In this document: piece after piece, positions 35,118 through 41,747 of the stretch
Position numbering within the stretch: the first letter of the stretch is position 1
Layout of the letters: each line of letters opens with the position of its first letter
NCBI GenBank assembly: GCA_910584715.1
Contig: CAJUAN010000008.1
Coordinates: 56,397-120,396, forward strand
DNA length: 64,000 nucleotides
Source of the DNA: an uncultured Oscillospiraceae bacterium
Lineage (GTDB): Bacteria > Bacillota > Clostridia > Oscillospirales > Ruminococcaceae
Reading direction: 5' to 3'
The notes under the pieces: generated by a model
What the model was told of the DNA's origin: nothing
Database searches by the model: none
What the model saw: the letters and a program-made list of their open reading frames with translations, nothing else
Position numbers and translations under genes: made by a program

Positions 35118-36110
35118 ATGTCTTTTGACAAACACATATATGAGAAAGCCGAAAACGAAATCAAGCAGAACAGACTACGTGCCGAAAGAGAAGCCGAAGA
35201 AAGAGCTTTGGATGCCGAGCGGAAGATACCCGAAATAAAAGAAATAACCAACGAGCTTTCACGCACAAGCATTGAACTTTCAAAGCTGATTCTGAAAAAT
35301 AAAGGCGATTTTAATGAAAACTTTGAGAAGATCAAAAACAGAAATATACAGGGTCAGGAAATGATACGTTCTCTGCTTACCGAAAACGGATATCCCGCGG
35401 ATTACCTTGAACCACGCTACAGCTGCCCCAAATGCCGAGATAAAGGATTTTATGAGGGACAACGCTGCTCCTGCTTCGAAAGACTGCTTACCCGCTTTGC
35501 AGTAGAAAAGCTCAACTCGGAAGCAAATATGCCCGACTGCGACTTTGAACATTTCTCTCTGTCATATTACGAGGGCAGATCGGATTCCGGAGTCGATTGC
35601 TTCAAAAGGATGTCGGAAAATCTGGGGTTTTGCAGACAGTACGCCGAACGTTTTTCAGCAAAATCATCAAGTCTGTTTTTACTTGGAAAAACGGGCGTCG
35701 GCAAGACTCATGTTTCCCTGTCAATAGCCAAAGAGGTAATAAAGCATGGCTTTACCGTCGCGTACGGCTCTTTGTTAAATTACCTGAGAATTATTGAAAA
35801 AGAACACTTCGGAAGAAGCGAAAATCCCGAAACGGACACGCTTCAAATACTTATAGCCGCAGACCTGCTTATTCTTGACGATTTAGGATCGGAGTTCCGC
35901 ACAAGCTTTTACGAATCCGTTATCTACAATATCATTAACTCACGCATTAACCTGGGACTTCCTACCATTATAAGCAGTAATCTTTCAGTATCGGAGCTGC
36001 AAAAAAATTATAACGACAGAATAATTTCACGTCTTTTTAGCGTATACCGTATTCTTCCCTTTGTGGGAGAGGACATTCGTCAGATAAAGCGGCTTAATGA
36101 AGAATTTTAA
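35118..36110 (+). CDS. dnaI: DnaI/DnaC-type helicase loader ATPase
   Basis: 330 residues. A helical N-terminus contacts the helicase. A zinc site made of Cys103, Cys106, Cys117 and Cys119 (CPKCRDKGFYEGQRCSC) follows, typical of DnaI, then the AAA+ domain with Walker A GKTGVGKT at 190-197 and Walker B LLILDDLGSE. IISSNLSVSEL is sensor 1, and the arginine finger region is in DRIISRLFSVYRI. It loads the replicative helicase at the origin together with DnaD. AAAGGAAG precedes the ATG. Confidence 0.93.
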   Translation: MSFDKHIYEKAENEIKQNRLRAEREAEERALDAERKIPEIKEITNELSRTSIELSKLILKNKGDFNENFEKIKNRNIQGQEMIRSLLTENGYPADYLEPRYSCPKCRDKGFYEGQRCSCFERLLTRFAVEKLNSEANMPDCDFEHFSLSYYEGRSDSGVDCFKRMSENLGFCRQYAERFSAKSSSLFLLGKTGVGKTHVSLSIAKEVIKHGFTVAYGSLLNYLRIIEKEHFGRSENPETDTLQILIAADLLILDDLGSEFRTSFYESVIYNIINSRINLGLPTIISSNLSVSELQKNYNDRIISRLFSVYRILPFVGEDIRQIKRLNEEF

Positions 36111-36138
36111 AGAATTTCTATTTTTTTTCTGTTAACGG

Positions 36139-36167
36139 TTGATTTTTTATAAATAATGTTGTATAAT
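36139..36167 (+). promoter_or_regulatory. SigA-type promoter of cheV
   Basis: TTGATT (36139-36144), 17 bases, TATAAT (36162-36167), 29 bases before the cheV ATG. Strong match. Confidence 0.75.
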
Positions 36168-36196
36168 TATACTATAACTTAGGGAGGGATTTTTCT

Positions 36197-37111
36197 ATGA
36201 ACACTAATATTTTGCTGGAAAGCGGTACCAACGAGCTTGAACTTCTCGAATTTCAAGTGGGTGACAACAATTTCGGTATTAATATTTCCAAAGTTGTGGA
36301 AATTATGATAAATGAGGACGTAACACCCGTTCCCAATTCCCCTGAGGAGATCGAAGGCGTATTTATTCCCCGTGACAAGCTTATTTCCGTTATTGATTTA
36401 CATAAGGTAGTTCATGTTCCGCATACATCTTCCGGAAAGGAAATTTTCATTATATGCGAATTTAACCGCATGCACGTTGCTTTCCACGTTACAAGCGTAA
36501 AGGGCATACAGAGAATATCCTGGGCTGATATTGCCGACCCGCCTGCCGTTACCAGCGGAAGCAGCGACGAGGCTATAGGTCTTGCAACAGGAGTTGCAAA
36601 GATCAACGACAGAATAATCATTATTATGGACTTTGAAAAAATTGTTTCCACGCTTAACCGTGATGCGGGCCTTGACGTTAACGGTCTTGAAAAGATTGAC
36701 AGGCCTACAGATATGGCAGGAAACAAACATATTGTCGTTGCCGACGACTCTAAGTTCCTCAACAAGATGATCACCGATTCGCTGTCAAAGGTAGGTTTCC
36801 ACAATATTATGTCTTTCAGCAACGGTCAGGACGCATGGGAATATGTTCAGAGCTTTAAGGACAAGGGCGACGATATCACTTCCCACATTGCCTGCGTTAT
36901 AAGCGACATTGAAATGCCCAAAATGGACGGTCACAGACTTACAAAGCTGATCAAGGACGATAAGATCCTATCGCAGATACCGGTGCTGCTGTTCTCCTCG
37001 CTTATAAACGAGCAGATGATTGCAAAAGGAAAATCCGTCGGCGCGGACGGTCAGTTCTCAAAACCTCAGATCAAAGAACTTATCAGCTACCTTATCAAGA
37101 TTCTTTCATGA
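36197..37111 (+). CDS. cheV: Chemotaxis coupling protein CheV (CheW-receiver fusion)
   Basis: 304 residues. The CheW-like domain spans about 14-155 (ELLEFQVGDNNFGINISKVVEIM, GVFIPRDKLISVIDLHKVV). A receiver domain spans about 176-304 with the acid pair Asp183-Asp184, the phosphorylated Asp237 (SDIEMPKMDG) and the lysine of FSKPQ. CheV couples chemoreceptors to CheA and adapts the response when phosphorylated. No other chemotaxis gene is in the window, so partners lie elsewhere. The gene is monocistronic, with its own promoter and terminator. Confidence 0.93.
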   Translation: MNTNILLESGTNELELLEFQVGDNNFGINISKVVEIMINEDVTPVPNSPEEIEGVFIPRDKLISVIDLHKVVHVPHTSSGKEIFIICEFNRMHVAFHVTSVKGIQRISWADIADPPAVTSGSSDEAIGLATGVAKINDRIIIIMDFEKIVSTLNRDAGLDVNGLEKIDRPTDMAGNKHIVVADDSKFLNKMITDSLSKVGFHNIMSFSNGQDAWEYVQSFKDKGDDITSHIACVISDIEMPKMDGHRLTKLIKDDKILSQIPVLLFSSLINEQMIAKGKSVGADGQFSKPQIKELISYLIKILS

Positions 37112-37125
37112 TCAGATCATATACC

Positions 37126-37158
37126 AAGCGGTTTGTCAAACGACAAGCCGCTTTTTTT
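37126..37158 (+). terminator. Rho-independent terminator of cheV
   Basis: GCGGTTTGTC (37128-37137) pairs with GACAAGCCGC (37142-37151), with one G-U wobble and a four-base loop, followed by seven T. It lies 16 bases after the stop. Confidence 0.9.
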
Positions 37159-37172
37159 ATTGTTGTCCTATA

Positions 37173-37206
37173 ATCGACAGTTTTTTAAAATTCCATGATG
37201 TATAAT
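37173..37206 (+). promoter_or_regulatory. spoIIGA promoter with Spo0A-box-like -35 and long spacer
   Basis: TATAAT at 37201-37206 is preceded by TCGACA at 37174-37179, 21 bases upstream. ATCGACA (37173-37179) matches six of seven positions of the reverse Spo0A box (TTCGACA). In Bacillus, spoIIG is transcribed by SigA with Spo0A~P from a promoter with an unusually long spacer, so the layout agrees. Only one box is evident. Confidence 0.5.
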
Positions 37207-37268
37207 AAAATCAAACCTTAATCAAGACAATGAACGTATCTTCAGCTTGAGAAATAAGTGGTATTTTT

Positions 37269-38093
37269 ATGTACATATACGTTGATATACTTATTATCAC
37301 AAACATTTACGCAAACTTTTTTTTGCTTAAAACTACTGCGCGGCTTATACATACGCCGCTAAGGAACGGTAAGTGCATCATAGGAGCAATTGTCGGCAGT
37401 TTATTTTCACTTATAATACTGCTTCCTCCAATCAATTCATTTCTTCTGCTTCTTATACGGATATTTTCTGCAATACTGATGATAGAGGTATCATTCGGAG
37501 GAGGAAAGTCTCCACACGAGCTTTTAAAAACAGGAGTAACTTTTTTTTTCGTCTGCTTTATCTTTGCGGGAATAGAATACGGACTGGCAGTGCTTTCAGG
37601 CGGAAAAAATATGCTCTGGCACAATTCTACGCTGTATGTAAATGTTTCGCTGCTGACGCTGGTTATTTCAACTATAGTTTCATATGCTGCCGTGTGTTTC
37701 TTCCGTTACTACATGGACGGAAAAAATTTTGCAGACACAACATATGACCTGATAATAACCAGAAACGGTAAAACGGTATCAGTCAACGCCGTCGGCGATA
37801 CCTGTAATAATCTCACAGACGTATTTACAGGTAAGCCCGTCATAGTCTGCGGCAAAAGCAGCGTCCTCGGACTTTTAAATGAGAGCGAACCGGATACAGA
37901 AGCTCCTGGCATTGGCTGGAGGCTTATTCCGTTTTCTACGATTCATTCGGAGGGTATGCTGCCTATTTTTAAGCCGTCGGAAATTATTGTCAGAAATACA
38001 GAAAACGGCGCTATTAAATCCATTGACGTCTATATAGGCGTTACTGACAAAGAAATGAAGCACGCTGTTTTTAATCCTAAAATACTCAGATAA
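37269..38093 (+). CDS. spoIIGA: Sigma-E processing peptidase SpoIIGA
   Basis: 274 residues. Five N-terminal membrane helices (residues about 1-145, from MYIYVDILIITNIYANFFLLK) precede a cytoplasmic aspartic-protease-like domain. This cleaves the pro-sequence of SigE in the mother cell after a signal from the forespore. The active-site loop reads GDTCNNLTDVFTGKPVIV: Asp177 is in place, but the usual D-S/T-G is D-T-C here. C-terminal IPFSTIHSEGMLPIFKP is as in the family. The gene is directly followed by its substrate, sigE, in the conserved order. Confidence 0.92.
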   Translation: MYIYVDILIITNIYANFFLLKTTARLIHTPLRNGKCIIGAIVGSLFSLIILLPPINSFLLLLIRIFSAILMIEVSFGGGKSPHELLKTGVTFFFVCFIFAGIEYGLAVLSGGKNMLWHNSTLYVNVSLLTLVISTIVSYAAVCFFRYYMDGKNFADTTYDLIITRNGKTVSVNAVGDTCNNLTDVFTGKPVIVCGKSSVLGLLNESEPDTEAPGIGWRLIPFSTIHSEGMLPIFKPSEIIVRNTENGAIKSIDVYIGVTDKEMKHAVFNPKILR

Positions 38094-38116
38094 AATTTTG
38101 AAAGGAATGACCAACA

Positions 38117-38842
38117 TTGAATATCCGTACAAAAATAATCAACAGAATTAAACTCGTTTGGCAACGAATAATACTACGAAAAAACGTTAAAAATATTTTT
38201 TACATAAACGGACCCGAAACTCTCCCCGCCCCTCTTTCCAAAGCTCAGGAGGAGGAAGTTTTCCTGATGCTCGAGACCGATGAGGAAAACGCCCGACGTA
38301 TCCTTATTACGCATAACCTTCGTCTGGTGGTATATATTGCCAAAAAATTTGAGTCCACGGGAATAGGAATAGAAGACCTTGTCTCAATAGGCACAATAGG
38401 GCTTATCAAGGCGGTAAAAACCTTTTGCCCTAGCAAAAACATTAAGCTTGCTACATATGCCTCACGCTGCATAGAAAACGAAATACTTATGTTCCTGCGG
38501 AAGTCCAGCCAATACAAAAACGAAATATCAATAGATGAACCTCTCAATATTGACTGGGACGGAAACGAGCTGCTTCTGTCAGATATCCTCGGTACAGATG
38601 AGGACACCGTAAACGGCAATATAGAAAACGAAGCGGAAAAATCAATACTTCTTGAAGCTGTGGAAAGGCTTCCCGAACGCGAAAAGTGCATTATGAAAAT
38701 GCGGTTCGGTCTTACCGACGGAAAGGAAAAAACGCAGAAAGAAGTGGCAGACATTATAGGGATATCCCAATCATACATTTCAAGACTGGAAAAACGCATC
38801 ATAAAAAAGCTCCGGCGGGAACTTGAAAAGGTTATTTCATAA
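38117..38842 (+). CDS. sigE: RNA polymerase sporulation sigma factor SigE (precursor)
   Basis: 241 residues. An N-terminal pro-region of about 27 residues (RTKIINRIKLVWQRIILRK, an amphipathic basic helix) is removed by SpoIIGA. Mature SigE starts around YINGPETLPAPLS. Region 2 contains RILITHNLRLVVYIAKKFESTGIGIEDLVSIG, and region 4 contains LPEREKCIMKMRFGLTDGKEKTQKEVADIIGISQSYISRLEKRI. It directs early mother-cell genes. The start is TTG at 38117, ten bases after AAAGGA; no in-frame ATG exists before region 2. An out-of-frame ATG (38107) lies between the site and the TTG. Confidence 0.95.
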   Translation: MNIRTKIINRIKLVWQRIILRKNVKNIFYINGPETLPAPLSKAQEEEVFLMLETDEENARRILITHNLRLVVYIAKKFESTGIGIEDLVSIGTIGLIKAVKTFCPSKNIKLATYASRCIENEILMFLRKSSQYKNEISIDEPLNIDWDGNELLLSDILGTDEDTVNGNIENEAEKSILLEAVERLPEREKCIMKMRFGLTDGKEKTQKEVADIIGISQSYISRLEKRIIKKLRRELEKVIS

Positions 38843-38883
38843 TTTCCAGTTTTTGTATTGTTCTCAAATGAATATTAAAAACG

Positions 38884-38922
38884 GCTCCTGACAATAATTT
38901 TAGTAATATTATTGTCAGGAGC
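38884..38922 (+). promoter_or_regulatory. Hairpin that buries the sigG ribosome-binding site
   Basis: GCTCCTGACAATAAT (38884-38898) and ATTATTGTCAGGAGC (38908-38922) form a perfect 15-bp stem with a nine-base loop. The right arm contains AGGAG (38917-38921), the ribosome-binding site of sigG, eight bases before its ATG. No T-run follows, so it is not a terminator. In read-through RNA from sigE the site would be hidden. Confidence 0.8.
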
Positions 38923-38929
38923 TAAAATT

Positions 38930-39709
38930 ATGTACTACAATAAGGTTGATATAAGCGGCGTGGATACGTCCAAGCTTACAGTCTTAAAGGAATCGGAAAA
39001 GCTGGAGCTACTTAAACTTTGCAAAAAAGGCGGCGCAGAGGGCAAGGAAGCCCGCAAAAAGCTGATAAACGGAAATCTGCGTCTTGTCCTGAGCGTTATC
39101 CAGAAGTTTATCGGACGGGGCGAAAACGCTGACGATCTTTTTCAAGTGGGCTGTATCGGTCTTATGAAAGCAATTGACAACTTTAATACAGACCTTGACG
39201 TGCGGTTCTCCACATATGCCGTTCCTATGATATGCGGAGAAGTACGTCGCTATATGCGCGACAACAATCCAATAAGAGTAAGCCGTTCTCTCCGCGATCT
39301 GGCGTACAAAGCCATGCAGGCAAAGGAACAGCTTATAAATAAAAATCAAAAAGAACCTACGATAAAAGAGATTGCCGATCTTATTGGAGTAAAGCAATCG
39401 GACGTTGTTCTCGCTTTGGAAAGCATTACAGATCCGATATCACTGTATGAACCGGTATACTCCGACGCCGGAGACACACTTTACGTACTTGATCAAGTCG
39501 GCGACAAAAACGACGATTCTAACTGGCTGGACGAAATATCTCTCAAAGAAGCAATAAATCTACTTCAGCCGAGAGAAAAAAATATTCTGTACCTAAGGTT
39601 TTTTCTCGGAAAGACTCAAGTGGAAGTTGCAAACGAGATAGGAATATCACAGGCGCAGGTATCACGATTGGAAAAAAACACCTTGGGAAAAATCAAGGGA
39701 CAAATATAG
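38930..39709 (+). CDS. sigG: RNA polymerase sporulation sigma factor SigG
   Basis: 259 residues from the ATG at 38930 (MYYNKVDISGVDTSKLTVL, the SigG signature start). Region 2 has NLRLVLSVIQKFIGRGENADDLFQVGCIGLMKAIDNF and FSTYAVPMICGEVRRYMRD. Region 3 has IRVSRSLRDLAYKAM, and region 4 ends with KTQVEVANEIGISQAQVSRLEK. It controls late forespore genes, including small acid-soluble spore proteins. The spoIIGA-sigE-sigG order is the Bacillus/Clostridium arrangement. The earlier in-frame start at 38912 falls inside the hairpin and lacks a ribosome-binding site. Confidence 0.95.
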   Translation: MYYNKVDISGVDTSKLTVLKESEKLELLKLCKKGGAEGKEARKKLINGNLRLVLSVIQKFIGRGENADDLFQVGCIGLMKAIDNFNTDLDVRFSTYAVPMICGEVRRYMRDNNPIRVSRSLRDLAYKAMQAKEQLINKNQKEPTIKEIADLIGVKQSDVVLALESITDPISLYEPVYSDAGDTLYVLDQVGDKNDDSNWLDEISLKEAINLLQPREKNILYLRFFLGKTQVEVANEIGISQAQVSRLEKNTLGKIKGQI

Positions 39710-39739
39710 CGTACACCAAACTGATTTAAATAAAAATAC

Positions 39740-39798
39740 TGCCGCATAAATGCTTTGATGATTTAATAAAAGTCAAAAACAATTATACGGCATTTTTT
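39740..39798 (+). terminator. Terminator-like structure after sigG
   Basis: TGCCGCATAA (39740-39749) and TTATACGGCA (39783-39792) can pair with one C-A mismatch, followed by six T. The loop is long (33 bases). It lies between convergent sigG and tetR. Confidence 0.5.
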
Positions 39799-40414
39799 AA
39801 TTGTCCAAAGGAGTAAACAGAAAATCGAAGCTTCCCTTCTCCGGCTTCAGACAGGTTTCAAGCACATTTGCATACAGCTTTAGCTTGCGGTATATACTTT
39901 CAGTGTCAGCAGGAAAAAACGATTTATCCAACAAAAAGGTAAGCATAGCGACTATCATTTCCGCGCTTTCTTTCGGTGATTCGGTATGGACTGACCCGTC
40001 AGCCTGTCCCTCTGCAAGTATTTCTGTGAGGATTGGGGACACGGTCTTTATGGCTGTCATCATCATTTTATGGTGGAGCAAAAGGTCGTCCTGAATATGA
40101 AGCGGAAGTATAACGTTTCGCCGACTGTCCCTGAATTCCTTTGTAAGCATTGAACGAAAGAGAGTTTTCAGCTTTTCGGCGGTGGAGCTTTGTCTGCTGA
40201 CGTTCTCAAAGTATTCTCGTATAGCAAGAGAGTAGCTCCTTTCAATAACGGCATCAATTATTTCTTCCTTGCTTTTAAAATAATAGTATATGCTTCCTTT
40301 TCCTATTCCAGCGTTTTTAGCGATCATATCCACAGTTATATCCTGCACAGGATCGGTCATTCCGCACATAAGCTCCTCGGCGGAATTAAGAATTATATCG
40401 GTTTTATTTTTCAT
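39797..40414 (-). CDS. TetR-family transcriptional regulator
   Basis: 205 residues. The N-terminal TetR helix-turn-helix (residues about 8-52) contains VDMIAKNAGIGKGSIYYYFKSKEEIIDAV. The C-terminal ligand domain is AcrR-like and not assignable to a ligand. It is divergent from the alpha/beta hydrolase-condensation-ACP-ligase operon, and three copies of a 17-bp dyad built on TTCGACC-N3-GGTCGAA lie between them, one over the operon's -35. This makes it the likely local repressor of that operon, responding to a substrate or product. Confidence 0.9.
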   Translation of the reverse strand: MKNKTDIILNSAEELMCGMTDPVQDITVDMIAKNAGIGKGSIYYYFKSKEEIIDAVIERSYSLAIREYFENVSRQSSTAEKLKTLFRSMLTKEFRDSRRNVILPLHIQDDLLLHHKMMMTAIKTVSPILTEILAEGQADGSVHTESPKESAEMIVAMLTFLLDKSFFPADTESIYRKLKLYANVLETCLKPEKGSFDFLFTPLDN

Positions 40415-40485
40415 TTTCGTTCTCCGTTTCTTATTTAATGCGGTTTTTAGCCTGTATAAATTGTACAGATAAAATTATTTACATC

Positions 40486-40514
40486 ATTATAGCACAAAAT
40501 ATTATTTATTTCAA
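40486..40514 (-). promoter_or_regulatory. Promoter of the tetR gene
   Basis: Minus strand: TTGAAA (40509-40514), 17 bases, TATAAT (40486-40491). The nearest operator copy starts 24 bases upstream of the -35, so autoregulation is possible but would not be by direct overlap. Confidence 0.75.
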
Positions 40515-40537
40515 TAGAAAATTTAGTTAAAAAGCAA

Positions 40538-40554
40538 GTTGACCGCCGGTCGAA
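40538..40554 (+). promoter_or_regulatory. TetR operator O1, over the operon -35
   Basis: GTTGACCGCCGGTCGAA, with the core dyad GACC-N3-GGTC. It shares the TTGACC -35 element of the operon promoter, the classic position for repression. Confidence 0.75.
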
Positions 40555-40567
40555 AACGTGTTATAAT
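40539..40567 (+). promoter_or_regulatory. SigA-type promoter of the hydrolase-condensation-ACP-ligase operon
   Basis: TTGACC (40539-40544), exactly 17 bases, TATAAT (40562-40567): only one base from consensus. Transcription would start near 40574 and leave a leader of about 140 bases holding O2, a terminator and O3. Confidence 0.85.
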
Positions 40568-40579
40568 TAACCAAAGAAA

Positions 40580-40596
40580 TTCGACCAATAGTCGAA
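40580..40596 (+). promoter_or_regulatory. TetR operator O2, just past the start site
   Basis: TTCGACCAATAGTCGAA, a dyad with one mismatch in the arms, 13 bases after the -10. Confidence 0.75.
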
Positions 40597-40627
40597 ACGG
40601 CACGCTCAAGCTTTTTAGCAAAATGTT

Positions 40628-40660
40628 ATCGGTATTCCCCTACAGAAATACCGATTTTTT
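40628..40660 (+). terminator. Leader terminator upstream of the operon
   Basis: ATCGGTATT (40628-40636) pairs perfectly with AATACCGAT (40647-40655), ten-base loop, then a run of T. It lies between the promoter and the first gene, so it should stop a share of transcripts unless opposed. No obvious antiterminator strand was identified. Confidence 0.7.
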
Positions 40661-40671
40661 CGGGCAGCTTT

Positions 40672-40688
40672 TTCGACCAAGGGTCGAA
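40672..40688 (+). promoter_or_regulatory. TetR operator O3, in the leader
   Basis: TTCGACCAAGGGTCGAA is a perfect 7+3+7 dyad and the best copy of the three. It lies after the leader terminator and 25 bases before the first ATG. It could act as a roadblock or cover a second, weaker promoter (TATAAA follows at 40689). Confidence 0.8.
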
Positions 40689-40713
40689 TATAAAAAAAAG
40701 AGGTCGGAACAAT

Positions 40714-41670
40714 ATGAAAAAAATGATCTTCGGAGCAGCCGCGCTTGGAACGGCAGCCCTCGGAACAGCCTGCGCCGCGGGAGCGGCCACGCTTTTCAAC
40801 AGGGTCATACCCAGACAGGACGTGCTGAGGGTAGACCTTGACGAAATGGCTGATATGGCAAAATGGGAGGAGTACAAAAAGGTTATAGCCCCCAACAAGG
40901 AATGGCTCTTCGCTCAGGAGTTGGAGCATATTACAATAAGATCAAGAGACGGGCTTACTCTTCACGGGGATTTTCTTCCTGCTGAATATCGGAGCAATAA
41001 GCTTGCCATATGCGGTCACGGATACACAGGCTGCGGCTTGAAGGACTGCGTCTCAATTGCCGTATTTTTCCACAGGATGGGTTACAACTGCCTTATTGTG
41101 GATCACAGGGCTCACGGAAAAAGCGAGGGAGATTACGTAGGCTTCGGCATACTTGACAGATTTGATATGAAAGCATGGATAGACTGCATGGAAAAACGGT
41201 TTGAGGGAGATGCCGAGATAGTTCTTTACGGAGTTTCCATGGGGGCTACTATCGCGGTTATGACGGCAGGGCTTACGAGCTTGTCTACGTCGGTAAAAGC
41301 TGTGGTTGCGGACTGCGCGTTTACCTCGCCTTATGACGTTTTTGCCCACATTCTAAAAAGGGACTATCACCTGCCCCCTTTTCCGATAATGAATATCAAC
41401 GACATGATGTGCCGCAGGAAAGCCGGTTACGGCTTCAGGGATTATTCCACTCTTGACGCGGTTCAGTCAACGGGAGTGCCTATCCTTTTCATACACGGCA
41501 GAGACGACGATTTCGTTCCCGTGTGGATGTCCGAAAAGAATTACAAAATGTGCCGTTCTCCGAAAGATATCCTTATAGTTGACAATGCGGCGCACGCGGC
41601 TTCGTACTACGAAAACAAGGAAGCTTACGAGGCAAAGGTCAATGGCTTTCTTGAAAAATATGTCGGATAA
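40714..41670 (+). CDS. Membrane-anchored alpha/beta hydrolase (first gene of the operon)
   Basis: 318 residues. The N-terminal 28 residues are a hydrophobic Ala/Gly-rich helix (GAAALGTAALGTACAAGAATLF), a membrane anchor or uncleaved signal. The hydrolase core has the oxyanion strand CGHGYTGCGLKD, VDHRAHGKSEGD, the nucleophile Ser175 in GVSMG, the acid in HGRDDDFVPVWMSE and the histidine in DNAAHAASYY. It resembles lipase/acylaminoacyl-peptidase-like S9/BAAT-type hydrolases. As the first gene of the TetR-controlled operon it may release a product from the carrier or hydrolyse an acyl substrate outside. Ribosome-binding site AGAGG. Confidence 0.85.
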   Translation: MKKMIFGAAALGTAALGTACAAGAATLFNRVIPRQDVLRVDLDEMADMAKWEEYKKVIAPNKEWLFAQELEHITIRSRDGLTLHGDFLPAEYRSNKLAICGHGYTGCGLKDCVSIAVFFHRMGYNCLIVDHRAHGKSEGDYVGFGILDRFDMKAWIDCMEKRFEGDAEIVLYGVSMGATIAVMTAGLTSLSTSVKAVVADCAFTSPYDVFAHILKRDYHLPPFPIMNINDMMCRRKAGYGFRDYSTLDAVQSTGVPILFIHGRDDDFVPVWMSEKNYKMCRSPKDILIVDNAAHAASYYENKEAYEAKVNGFLEKYVG

Positions 41671-41747
41671 TTTTTAAGGCAAAGTCTGAAACGAACAAGC
41701 GGGAACCGAAAGCCGTCCCGCACTGAAAAGAAAATCGGAGGTTTGTC

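Noticed and set aside
38245..38802. 185-codon minus-strand frame opposite sigE
   Set aside because: Ser/Arg/Ile-rich shadow of sigE codons; no start site.
41699..41721. GCGGGA/TCCCGC hairpin before the condensation gene as a terminator
   Set aside because: No T-run follows; six base pairs within an operon are more likely incidental or an RNA-stability element.
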